In this document: positions 18,221 through 25,914 of the stretch, one piece after another
Layout of the letters: every line of letters starts with the position of its first letter
How positions within the stretch are numbered: position 1 is the first letter of the stretch
Made by a program: the position numbers and the translations under genes
Source of the DNA: Martinezella rhizogenes
GTDB lineage: Bacteria; Pseudomonadota; Alphaproteobacteria; Rhizobiales; Rhizobiaceae
Length of the DNA: 64,000 nt
Reading direction: 5' to 3'
Assembly (NCBI RefSeq): GCF_027460065.1
Contig: NZ_JAPYZZ010000001.1
Span: forward strand, 764,501-828,500
Notes under the pieces: model-generated
The model's database searches: none
The model's input: only the letters and a program-made list of their open reading frames with translations
What the model was told of the DNA's origin: nothing

Positions 18221-18550
18221 ATGCAGCGCATGGGTATGGTCATCGGCGTCAAGCCTGAGATGATCGCGGAATATAAAAGGCTGCACGCCGCTGTCTGGCC
18301 GGAGGTTCTGGCATTGATCAGCGAAAGCAACATTCGCAACTATACGATCTTCCTGCGCGAGCCGGAAAATCTGCTGTTCGGCTATTGGGAATATCACGGC
18401 AGCGATTTCAGCGCCGATATGGCGAAGATAGCTGCGAGCCCGAAGAACCAGGAGTGGTGGTCTTTCACCATTCCCTGCCAGCAACCACTCGAAAGCCGCA
18501 AGGAAGGCGAGTGGTGGGCGATGATGGAAGAGACCTTCCACCTCGATTGA
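18221..18550 (+). CDS. L-rhamnose mutarotase-like (RhaM family) protein, probable L-fucose mutarotase
   Basis: A 109-residue protein of the RhaM/DUF718 dimeric ferredoxin-like family. It shows the family features GMVIGVKPEMIAEYKRLHA-VWPE near the N-terminus, NYTIFL, LFGYWEY and a WW pair near residues 86-87 (QEWWSF), plus EMxE-FHLD at the end. Such enzymes interconvert alpha and beta anomers, speeding supply of the form the dehydrogenase uses. In a locus with FucD, L-fucose or L-galactose is the likely sugar. It starts at ATG 18221, 11 bases after the reductase stop. Confidence 0.8.
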   Translation: MQRMGMVIGVKPEMIAEYKRLHAAVWPEVLALISESNIRNYTIFLREPENLLFGYWEYHGSDFSADMAKIAASPKNQEWWSFTIPCQQPLESRKEGEWWAMMEETFHLD

Positions 18551-18586
18551 ACGATTTTCTTTGACACTGACCGCGAGTAACCGGCC

Positions 18587-19864
18587 ATGACCAAAATTAC
18601 AGATCTGCGTGTTTTCGACCTGCGTTTCCCGACCTCTCAAAGCCTCGACGGTTCGGATGCGATGAACCCCGACCCCGATTATTCGGCGGCTTACGTCATT
18701 CTCGATACCGACGAGCCGGGCCTGAAGGGCCATGGTCTGACCTTCACCATCGGCCGTGGCAATGACATTTGCTGCATGGCCATCGAAGCGATGCGCCATC
18801 TGGTCGTCGGCACCGATCTTGCCACCGTCACCGAAAATCCCGGCAAATATTGGCGGCATCTGACGAGTGACAGCCAGCTGCGCTGGATCGGCCCTGATAA
18901 GGGCGCAATGCATCTCGCTACCGGTGCCGTGGTCAACGCGGTGTGGGATTTGCTGGCCAAGAAGGCAGGCAAGCCGGTGTGGCAGCTTGTCGCCGATATG
19001 AGCCCGGAAGAAATCGCGGATATCGTCGATTATCGTTACCTCACCGACGTGCTGACACGCGATGATGCGCTGGCGATCCTCAGAAAGGCAGAAGCCGGCA
19101 AGAAGGAGCGCATCGAGACGCTGAAGAACGAAGGTTATGCCTGCTATACGACGTCGGCCGGCTGGCTGGGTTACGACGATGCCAAGCTTCGCCGTCTTTG
19201 CCAGGAGGCGATCGATGCAGGTTTCAACCATGTGAAGATGAAGGTCGGTCGCGATCTGGAGGACGATATCCGCCGTCTCACCATTGCCCGTGAAGTGATT
19301 GGCCCCGACCGTTATCTGATGATCGACGCCAACCAGGTATGGGAAGTGGATCAGGCAATCGAGTGGGTGAATAAGCTCGCCTTTTCCAAGCCTTTCTTCA
19401 TCGAAGAGCCGACGAGCCCGGATGATGTCGCCGGCCATCGCAAGATCCGTGCCGCTATCGGCTCGGTGAAGGTGGCGACTGGTGAAATGTGCCAGAACCG
19501 CATCATGTTCAAGCAGTTCATCGCCGAAGGCGCAATTGATGTCGTACAGATCGACAGCTGCCGTATGGGCGGCCTGAACGAGGTGCTGGCGGTTCTGCTG
19601 ATTGCTGCCAAATACAATCTGCCGGTCTGGCCGCATGCCGGCGGCGTCGGCCTTTGCGAATATGTGCAGCACCTGTCGATGATCGACTATCTCGTGGTGT
19701 CAGGCACCAAGGAAGGCCGCGTGATCGAATATGTCGACCATCTGCATGAGCACTTCATTGAGCCCTGCGATATCCGCAACGCCGCCTATATGCCGCCGAA
19801 GCTGCCTGGCTTCTCCATCGAAATGAAGCCGGAATCGATCGAGACTTACACTTTCGAGGCATGA
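18587..19864 (+). CDS. fucD: L-fuconate dehydratase (enolase superfamily)
   Basis: A 425-residue mandelate-racemase-type enolase superfamily enzyme. The N-terminus TKITDLRVFDLRFPTS and internal segments match L-fuconate dehydratase. Catalytic elements visible are KMK in HVKMKVG (about 216-218), Asp in MIDANQ (about 246), Glu in FIEEPTSPDD (about 272), Glu in TGEMC (about 300) and His in WPHAGGVGLCE (about 350). It dehydrates L-fuconate to 2-keto-3-deoxy-L-fuconate. The later dehydrogenase and hydrolase (or aldolase) of the fucose route are not in this window. Its last 19 bases overlap the convergent cobC. Confidence 0.88.
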   Translation: MTKITDLRVFDLRFPTSQSLDGSDAMNPDPDYSAAYVILDTDEPGLKGHGLTFTIGRGNDICCMAIEAMRHLVVGTDLATVTENPGKYWRHLTSDSQLRWIGPDKGAMHLATGAVVNAVWDLLAKKAGKPVWQLVADMSPEEIADIVDYRYLTDVLTRDDALAILRKAEAGKKERIETLKNEGYACYTTSAGWLGYDDAKLRRLCQEAIDAGFNHVKMKVGRDLEDDIRRLTIAREVIGPDRYLMIDANQVWEVDQAIEWVNKLAFSKPFFIEEPTSPDDVAGHRKIRAAIGSVKVATGEMCQNRIMFKQFIAEGAIDVVQIDSCRMGGLNEVLAVLLIAAKYNLPVWPHAGGVGLCEYVQHLSMIDYLVVSGTKEGRVIEYVDHLHEHFIEPCDIRNAAYMPPKLPGFSIEMKPESIETYTFEA

Positions 19865-20892
19865 TCAAAGGATGACAGCGCTCCCTTGAGGCGCTGCCAT
19901 TCCGTTTCGCTCCCGGGAAGGCCGAAACGCATGTCGTTCGGCCTCTCATCGAAAATGCGGACCAGAATGCCGTGTTGGCCGAGATGGTCAAACAGTGCCT
20001 TGGCACGCACGTCCCGCACCAGCGTGAACAGGGACGTGCCTCCGGCGATTTTCAGTTCTGCCTTTTTCAGCAGCTCGTTGAGGTGCCGTGCTTCCTCCGC
20101 GAGCTGCAGGCGCATGGATGATTGCCATTCCCTGTCCGCCAGGGCTTCGGTTGCGATGTGCAGTGCCGGGCCGGAAACCGCCCAGGGGCCAAGCCTTGCT
20201 TCCAGTTCGGCAGCGATGTCGGGATGCGCAATTGCAAAGCCCAGGCGCACGCCCGCCATGCCGTAAAACTTACCGAAAGATCGCAGGACCACCAGCCCGT
20301 CGCCATTGGTTGCATCCGCAAGGCTTTCGCTACCGCCCGTTTCGATGAAGGCTTCGTCCACAACGACCAGACCGCCTTTTCGGTCTGTCGCCCGGGCCAG
20401 GGTGAGTAACGTTTCGCTATCGGTGATGCGACCGTCGGGGTTGTTGGGATTGACCACCACCACATAGCCGTAGGCCGACAGGTCGCTGGTGTTTTCCACT
20501 TCCGTGACGGTAAGTCCCGCCATGCGGGCGGTGCGGGCATGTTCCGCATAAGCGGGCGAAAGCACGGCACCGCTTTGGGCGCCACGATTGATGGCGATCT
20601 GCGCCAGCAGAGGCATCAGCATCTGGGTGCCGGGAGAGAGCGTGACATGCTGCGCGGAAGGTGCGCCGAAATGGGCTGCCGCCAGCTGTTTCAGTTCCTC
20701 GGCAGCGCCGGGTTCCGGCAGGCGGGCGAATGCGCTGGCAGGAATGGGCGAATGCGGATAGGAGTGCGGGTTGATCCCGGTCGAAAGGTCGATCCACGGT
20801 TCAGGTGCTTCCGGAAACATCAGGCGTGCCTTGCCGAGATTGCCGCCGTGACGGATCGCTCCTTGAGCCTTTTCTGGTACTGTCTCGCCCAT
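19846..20892 (-). CDS. cobC: CobC, aminotransferase-fold cobalamin biosynthesis protein (L-threonine-phosphate decarboxylase type)
   Basis: A 348-residue fold-type I PLP enzyme. It opens with IRHGGNLGKAR and DLSTGINPHSYP, typical of CobC/CobD decarboxylases. It has VVVNPNNPDG, VVDEAFIE and the PLP-lysine region VLRSFGKFYGMAGVRLGFA. It supplies or attaches the (R)-1-amino-2-propanol arm used by the divergent cobD product. The naming follows Pseudomonas denitrificans (CobC). Its ATG (20890-20892) overlaps the ATG of cobD on the other strand by two bases. Its 3' end overlaps fucD by 19 bases. Confidence 0.9.
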   Translation of the reverse strand: MGETVPEKAQGAIRHGGNLGKARLMFPEAPEPWIDLSTGINPHSYPHSPIPASAFARLPEPGAAEELKQLAAAHFGAPSAQHVTLSPGTQMLMPLLAQIAINRGAQSGAVLSPAYAEHARTARMAGLTVTEVENTSDLSAYGYVVVVNPNNPDGRITDSETLLTLARATDRKGGLVVVDEAFIETGGSESLADATNGDGLVVLRSFGKFYGMAGVRLGFAIAHPDIAAELEARLGPWAVSGPALHIATEALADREWQSSMRLQLAEEARHLNELLKKAELKIAGGTSLFTLVRDVRAKALFDHLGQHGILVRIFDERPNDMRFGLPGSETEWQRLKGALSSFDHASKV

Positions 20893-21856
20893 GTTTTTTG
20901 CTCTCGCTTTCCTGTCGCTCGTGATCGACCGCCTGACCGGCTATCCGGACTGGCTGTTCAAATGCATCGGCCACCCCGTCACCTGGATCGGTTCGCTTAT
21001 CGCGCTCATGGACAAAAAATGGAACCGGGAGAGCGCGTCATTTTTTCAGCGTAAGGCCGCAGGTGTTGCGGCGCTGGTTGTTTTTGTCGGGCTGACGGTG
21101 ATCCTTGCGTGGTTTATGCAATCGGTTCTGCTTCTCCTGCCCTTCGGTCTGCTGGCCGTGGCGATACTCGGCGCTTCGCTTCCGGCGCAAAAAAGTCTGG
21201 AACAGCATGTGGAGGCAGTCGCCACTGCTCTGGAGCGCGAGGGGGTGGAAGGCGGTCGCAAGGCGGTGTCAATGATCGTCGGACGTGACCCGCAAAAGCT
21301 TGATGAGGCGGCGATCTGCCGGGCAGCGATCGAAAGTCTTGCCGAGAATTTTTCCGATGGCATCGTCGCTCCTGCCTTCTGGCTGGGGCTTCTGGGCCTG
21401 CCGGGCGGTGCGGCTTATAAGGCGATCAATACGGCCGACAGCATGATCGGCCATCGTTCGCCGCGCTATGAGGCCTTCGGCTGGGCCTCGGCCCGGCTGG
21501 ATGATCTCGTCAATCTGCCGGCTTCAAGGCTGAGCGGCAGTCTGTTTGTGGTCGCCGCATTTTTTGTCGAGGGCGCGTCGCCCAAAGCGGCCATTGCCGC
21601 AATCCACCGTGATGCGCGCCACCACCGCTCCCCCAATGCCGGCTGGCCGGAGGCGGCGTTGGCCGGTGCGCTGGGTTTTGCGCTTGCCGGGCCACGTTCC
21701 TATGGCGGACAGATGATCGAGGCGCGTTTCATGGGCGAAGGCGGAAGGTCGGCGCTGGTTGCCGGTGATATTCGCAAAGCATTGCGGCTGGCGCGGATCG
21801 CGGATCTGTTGCTGATCGGCCTGTTCGGACTTCTGGCGATCCCTATCGCGCTATAG
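20891..21856 (+). CDS. cobD: Adenosylcobinamide-phosphate synthase CobD/CbiB
   Basis: A 321-residue polytopic membrane protein of the CobD/CbiB family. Conserved features are the N-terminal [43 protein letters not shown] near 155-170 and [16 protein letters not shown], then a [20 protein letters not shown] stretch near 235-260. It joins the aminopropanol arm to adenosylcobyric acid in the inner membrane. Its start codon shares the CATG with cobC, so each promoter must lie inside the other gene. It ends 14 bases inside the convergent cobQ. Confidence 0.93.
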   Translation: MFFALAFLSLVIDRLTGYPDWLFKCIGHPVTWIGSLIALMDKKWNRESASFFQRKAAGVAALVVFVGLTVILAWFMQSVLLLLPFGLLAVAILGASLPAQKSLEQHVEAVATALEREGVEGGRKAVSMIVGRDPQKLDEAAICRAAIESLAENFSDGIVAPAFWLGLLGLPGGAAYKAINTADSMIGHRSPRYEAFGWASARLDDLVNLPASRLSGSLFVVAAFFVEGASPKAAIAAIHRDARHHRSPNAGWPEAALAGALGFALAGPRSYGGQMIEARFMGEGGRSALVAGDIRKALRLARIADLLLIGLFGLLAIPIAL

Positions 21857-23300
21857 CAAGCAGCCTGTCGAGATCGAGGTGCTGTTCCATATGCGCAGCC
21901 AGACGGTCGAGAACCGCATCCACCTGCGCATCATAGTTCAGATCCGTGCCTTGCCCGCCGAGACGCTCCAGCCATGCGCTGCGCTGGCGGTCATCCGCAA
22001 AAAGACCGTGAATATAGGTGCCGAAGACGCGGCCGTCGGGCGAGATGGTCCCATCGGCATGTCCGTCGATAGTCGAAAACACCAGACTACCCGCTATTCC
22101 CGTGGTTTCACCGACATGCATTTCGTAGCCGGATAAACTAACACCATCAAAACTTGCGCCTTGAACGGAAACGAGCCGCTTGTCGCCCGTCAAAACCGTT
22201 TCGACATCCAGCAGGCCAAGCCCCTCGACAGTCGCGGGCAGTCCCTCGATGCCCTCAGGATCGGCAACGGTCTTTCCAAGCATCTGGTAGCCGCCGCAAA
22301 GGCCGAGAACGTAGCCGCCGCGTCTCACATGCGCCTTTATATCGATGTCCAGGCCCGCATCTTTCAGCACGGCGAGATCGGCAATGGTGGATTTCGAGCC
22401 GCACAACAAAACCAGACGGCAATCGGCGGGGATCGTCTCACCCGGCCGAACGCGGATCAGTTCCACATCCGGCTCCATGTCGAGGGGATCTAGATCGTCG
22501 AAATTGGAAATATGCGGCAGGATCGGCACGGCGATACGGATTTTTGCGCCGGGCTTCCGTTGGGCCGGGCCGGAAAGACCCAGCGCATCTTCCGCCGGCA
22601 GTTTCGCGGCATCGGAAAAATGCGGCAGAAGCCCTATGGACGACCAGCCTGTCTTTTCGGCGATCATCCGCATACCATCGGAAAACAGCGCCGGATCGCC
22701 GCGAAATCGGTTGACGATAAAACCTTCGATCATCGCTGCGTCATAGGCGTCGAGCACTGCCCTGGTGCCGACAAGGCTGGCGATGACGCCGCCGCGGTCG
22801 ATATCGCCGATCAGGATCACCGGCGCATCGGCTGCCCGGGCAAAACCCATATTGGCGATGTCGTTGGCGCGCAGGTTGATTTCCGATGCGCTGCCCGCCC
22901 CTTCCACCAGCACCAGATCGGCCCGCTGTTTCAGGTGTTCGAAACTCTCAAGCACGTGCGGCATCAGCCCGGCCTTCATGTGCTGATAGTCAGCCGCCTT
23001 GGCATTGCCGACGATCTTGCCCTGCACCACCACCTGTGCGCCGGTTTCACTCTGCGGCTTCAGGAGCACCGGGTTCATGTGCACGGAAAGCGGCACGCCC
23101 GCTGCCCGCGCCTGCAGCGCCTGCGCGCGGCCGATCTCGCCACCATCGGCGGTGACAGCGGCATTGTTCGACATGTTCTGCGGCTTGAACGGCATGACGG
23201 AGAGGCCGCGCCGGGTGAATGCGCGGGCAAGGCCGGTCACCATCAGCGATTTGCCGACATCGGAGCCGGTTCCCTGAAACATCAGCACTCGTGCCGCCAT
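21843..23300 (-). CDS. cobQ: Cobyric acid synthase CobQ
   Basis: A 485-residue glutamine-dependent amidotransferase. The N-terminal ATPase part has [12 protein letters not shown] at about 8-19 and [13 protein letters not shown]. The C-terminal triad-type glutaminase shows the nucleophile cysteine in [11 protein letters not shown] (about 335) and a later FGTYIHGLF histidine. It amidates four carboxyl side chains of adenosylcobyrinic acid a,c-diamide. It follows cobO on the same strand with a 1-base gap, so the two are co-transcribed leftward. Confidence 0.96.
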   Translation of the reverse strand: MAARVLMFQGTGSDVGKSLMVTGLARAFTRRGLSVMPFKPQNMSNNAAVTADGGEIGRAQALQARAAGVPLSVHMNPVLLKPQSETGAQVVVQGKIVGNAKAADYQHMKAGLMPHVLESFEHLKQRADLVLVEGAGSASEINLRANDIANMGFARAADAPVILIGDIDRGGVIASLVGTRAVLDAYDAAMIEGFIVNRFRGDPALFSDGMRMIAEKTGWSSIGLLPHFSDAAKLPAEDALGLSGPAQRKPGAKIRIAVPILPHISNFDDLDPLDMEPDVELIRVRPGETIPADCRLVLLCGSKSTIADLAVLKDAGLDIDIKAHVRRGGYVLGLCGGYQMLGKTVADPEGIEGLPATVEGLGLLDVETVLTGDKRLVSVQGASFDGVSLSGYEMHVGETTGIAGSLVFSTIDGHADGTISPDGRVFGTYIHGLFADDRQRSAWLERLGGQGTDLNYDAQVDAVLDRLAAHMEQHLDLDRLLAIAR

Positions 23301-23301
23301 G

Positions 23302-23919
23302 TCAGAACTCTATCCCGGCCTGAGCCTTCACGCCTGCCTTGAAATGATGTTTCACCAGCGTCATTTCCGTCACCATGTCGGCGGCGTCGATCAGTGGCTG
23401 CTTGGCGTTGCGACCGGTCACGATAACATGCAGATCGGGCCTGCGGTTGGAAAGCGTTTCGACAACCTCTTCCAGCGGCAGGTAATCGTAACGCAGCGCG
23501 ATGTTCAGCTCGTCGAGGATCAGCAAGCCGATCGTTGGGTCTGCCATCAGGGTCTTGGCCTCTTGCCAGGCCTTTGCCGCTGCCGCGACATCGCGTTTGA
23601 GGTCCTGCGTGTCCCATGTGAAACCTTCACCCATGGTGCGCCACACGACCTTATCGCCAAACAGTGTCAGGGCCTGCTGCTCGCCCGTCGACCATGCACC
23701 CTTGATGAATTGCACGACGCCCACCCGCCGCCCGGTGCCGAGCATGCGCAAGGCGAGGCCGAAAGCGGCCGTGGACTTGCCCTTGCCGGGGCCGGTATTG
23801 ATCATCAGCAGGCCTTTTTCGATGGTCTTTTCCGCAACTTCGGCATCCTGCACCGTCTTGCGGTTGACCATTTTCTGCCGGTGGCGTTCGGCTTCGCTGT
23901 CGCTGATGTCGCGGGTCAT
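23302..23919 (-). CDS. cobO: Cob(I)yrinic acid a,c-diamide adenosyltransferase CobO
   Basis: A 205-residue CobA/CobO/BtuR-type ATP:corrinoid adenosyltransferase. The P-loop [13 protein letters not shown] lies at about 42-54. It is followed by [19 protein letters not shown] and [12 protein letters not shown]. It attaches the 5'-deoxyadenosyl ligand to cobalt, using the reduced cob(I) form. It is the first gene of the leftward cobO-cobQ unit and is divergent from the riboswitch-controlled genes. Its promoter should lie in the 150 bases before the riboswitch on the minus strand. No separate riboswitch is apparent for it. Confidence 0.96.
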   Translation of the reverse strand: MTRDISDSEAERHRQKMVNRKTVQDAEVAEKTIEKGLLMINTGPGKGKSTAAFGLALRMLGTGRRVGVVQFIKGAWSTGEQQALTLFGDKVVWRTMGEGFTWDTQDLKRDVAAAAKAWQEAKTLMADPTIGLLILDELNIALRYDYLPLEEVVETLSNRRPDLHVIVTGRNAKQPLIDAADMVTEMTLVKHHFKAGVKAQAGIEF

Positions 23920-24069
23920 CGCTTGTTCCTTCTTTTCCAGCGGCGCGGGACCTTATGCGCCCCGCCATTCGGAGCGGCGACTATACTCAATTTGCCGCAC
24001 CCGGCAATGCGTCGGTCACGGGCGCACGGCATTGACCCTCACACCCGTTCAGCCTAAGGGTAAGGGACT

Positions 24070-24256
24070 GACGGTCTTTTCCCGGCAACGGGAAAAGCTA
24101 AGAGGGAACACGGTTCCGCCCTGAGAAAGGGCCATTCCGTGGCTGCCCCCGCAACTGTAAGCGGTAAGCCCGCACCGTAAAGCCACTGAACCTTTATGAT
24201 CGGTTCGGGAAGGCGGTGACAGGGTGTTGATAGCCGCAAGCCAGGAGACCTGCCGT
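24070..24256 (+). ncRNA. Cobalamin (adenosylcobalamin) riboswitch
   Basis: The element contains the class-defining pieces in order: GGTCTTTTCCC with a GGGAAAAG partner, AAGAGGGAACACGGTT (24109-24124 region), GCTGCCCCCGCAACTGTAAGC (24151-24171 region), GCCACTG, GGGAAGGCGG and AGCCAGGAGACCTGCC near the 3' end. Binding of adenosylcobalamin lowers expression of downstream genes. It lies about 100 bases before the DUF1636 gene, so it should control DUF1636-cobW-cobN and possibly the genes up to cobJ. I see no clear terminator between it and the ATG, so translational control is more likely. With the 23920-24069 stretch, which presumably holds divergent promoters, and the 24257-24357 spacer, this accounts for the 438-base gap. 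Confidence 0.95.
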
Positions 24257-24357
24257 TTCAGGAAAAAACGTCTGCCGGGCGGGGTGCTCCGGTCAGTCGG
24301 TCAGATCGAACAGCCGGTTTGCACCTGTCGCACACCGTTTTCGATAGCCGCACCCCG

Positions 24358-24816
24358 ATGAATTTTAACGTGGCGCGGGAACGGGACGGTTTGGATATTT
24401 CAGCGACATCTTCATGTGCAAACGGGAACCCGCAGGACGAAACCGCGCCGGGCGTTACCGTCTTTGTATGCCGCAGTTGTCGCGACGATGTCGATCCCAA
24501 TGCCGAACCGCGTCCCGGTTCGCGTCTTGCCGATGCCGTTATTGAAAAGGCGCAGGAGAGCGGCATTGTCGTTCGCTCCGTCAATTGCCTTGCCAATTGC
24601 AAGCGTGGTCTCAGCGCCGTTCTGCGCAGCGCCGATGGCTGGTCTTATGTGTTTGGCGGGCTGACGCCCGGTGATGCGGAAGACCTGCTGACCGGCGCGC
24701 GGCTGCTTTCCGTCGCCCCCGATGGCCTGATGCCATGGCGCGGGCGGCCCGAACCCCTAAAGCGCGGCATGGTGGCGCGCATTCCCCCATTCGATTTTAC
24801 TGAGGAGAGATCATGA
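24358..24816 (+). CDS. DUF1636 family ferredoxin-like protein
   Basis: A 152-residue protein from ATG 24358; TTG 24319 is an in-frame alternative, and neither has a good ribosome site. The core has VFVCRSCRDD (Cys-x2-Cys) and, about 55 residues later, VNCLANCKRG (Cys-x3-Cys). That four-cysteine pattern on a thioredoxin-like ferredoxin fold suggests a metal or [2Fe-2S] site. SYVFGGLTPGDAEDLL closes the domain. It is the first gene after the cobalamin riboswitch and overlaps cobW by 4 bases, so a role in cobalt handling or electron supply to corrinoid reduction is plausible. The function is not established. Confidence 0.85.
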   Translation: MNFNVARERDGLDISATSSCANGNPQDETAPGVTVFVCRSCRDDVDPNAEPRPGSRLADAVIEKAQESGIVVRSVNCLANCKRGLSAVLRSADGWSYVFGGLTPGDAEDLLTGARLLSVAPDGLMPWRGRPEPLKRGMVARIPPFDFTEERS

Positions 24817-25850
24817 GCACCCTTCTGGACCGCGTTCCCTGCACCATCGTCACCGGCTTTCTGGGCGCCGGAAAAACCACGCTGCTGCGCGGCCTTCTCG
24901 AAAAGCTTGATGGTAAGCGGCTCGCTATCATCGTCAATGAATTCGGCGATATCGGCATAGACGGTGAAATTCTGAAAGGCTGCGGCATTGAAAGCTGCCC
25001 TGAGGAAAACATCGTCGAGCTGGCCAATGGCTGTATCTGCTGCACGGTGGCGGATGATTTCCAGCCCGCCATCGAACAAATTCTCAGCCGCCAGCCGAAG
25101 GTGGAGCATATCCTCATCGAGACCTCCGGCCTTGCCCTGCCGAAGCCCCTGGTGCAGGCCTTCCAGTGGCCGGCCATCAAGAGCCGCGTGACTGTCGATG
25201 CCGTGGTCGCCGTGGTGGATGGTGCGGCTCTGGCTGAGGGTCAGGTCGCCCACGACATGGAGGCGCTTGCTGCCCAGCGCGCCAATGATGAGGCACTTGA
25301 TCATGACGATCCGGTCGAAGAGGTCTTCGAGGATCAGGTCGCCTGCGCCGATCTCATCGTGCTAACCAAGGCCGATCTTCTCGACGATGCCGGCCTCGAT
25401 AGGGCGAAGGCGCATATCCTCGAACATCTGCCGAAGGCGGCGAAGATCGTTGTCGCTTCGAATGGCGCCATCGATCCGGCGGTGCTGATCGGCCTCGGCC
25501 TTGCGGTGGAGGAGGATATTGAAAACCGCCGCACCCATCATGATGGCGAACTCGACCATGAACATGATGATTTCGACAGCTTTGTCATCGACCTGCCGGC
25601 CATTACCGATCCGGAAGCGCTGGCGGCCCGTATCGCCGAGACGGCCGCTGCCGAAAATGTGCTGCGCATCAAGGGTTTTATCGAAGTTGCCGCCAAGCCT
25701 ATGCGTCTGCAGGTGCAGGCTGTCGGCAGCCGCGTCAACCACTATTACGATCGCCCCTGGGCGGCGGGTGAGGAGCGCCGCAGCCGCCTCGTCGTCATCG
25801 GCGAAAAGGGCATCAACCGCGAAAAGATCGAACAGATGCTGGCCGCCTGA
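24813..25850 (+). CDS. cobW: CobW, G3E-family GTPase linked to cobalt insertion
   Basis: A 345-residue COG0523/G3E GTPase. The P-loop GFLGAGKTTLL is at about 15-25, and the metal-binding CxCC motif NGCICC is at about 71-76. NEFGDIG, the ETSGLA switch and the guanine-specificity TKAD follow. A histidine/acid-rich stretch (HHDGELDHEHDD) lies near residue 245, and the CobW C-terminal domain closes the chain. It is thought to deliver cobalt to the CobN-type chelatase using GTP. It lies between the DUF1636 gene and cobN under the cobalamin riboswitch. Confidence 0.94.
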   Translation: MSTLLDRVPCTIVTGFLGAGKTTLLRGLLEKLDGKRLAIIVNEFGDIGIDGEILKGCGIESCPEENIVELANGCICCTVADDFQPAIEQILSRQPKVEHILIETSGLALPKPLVQAFQWPAIKSRVTVDAVVAVVDGAALAEGQVAHDMEALAAQRANDEALDHDDPVEEVFEDQVACADLIVLTKADLLDDAGLDRAKAHILEHLPKAAKIVVASNGAIDPAVLIGLGLAVEEDIENRRTHHDGELDHEHDDFDSFVIDLPAITDPEALAARIAETAAAENVLRIKGFIEVAAKPMRLQVQAVGSRVNHYYDRPWAAGEERRSRLVVIGEKGINREKIEQMLAA

Positions 25851-25914
25851 CATAAGCCATTTGCGCATTGTCCGGACGCACAACCGCTGCGCATTTTTAC
25901 TGGAAATGCTTTAG

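Noticed and set aside
22950-22961. CACGTG core in cobQ
   Set aside because: Only the hexamer matches; the parS arms are absent and it is within coding sequence. The same holds for 28934-28939 and 34204-34209.
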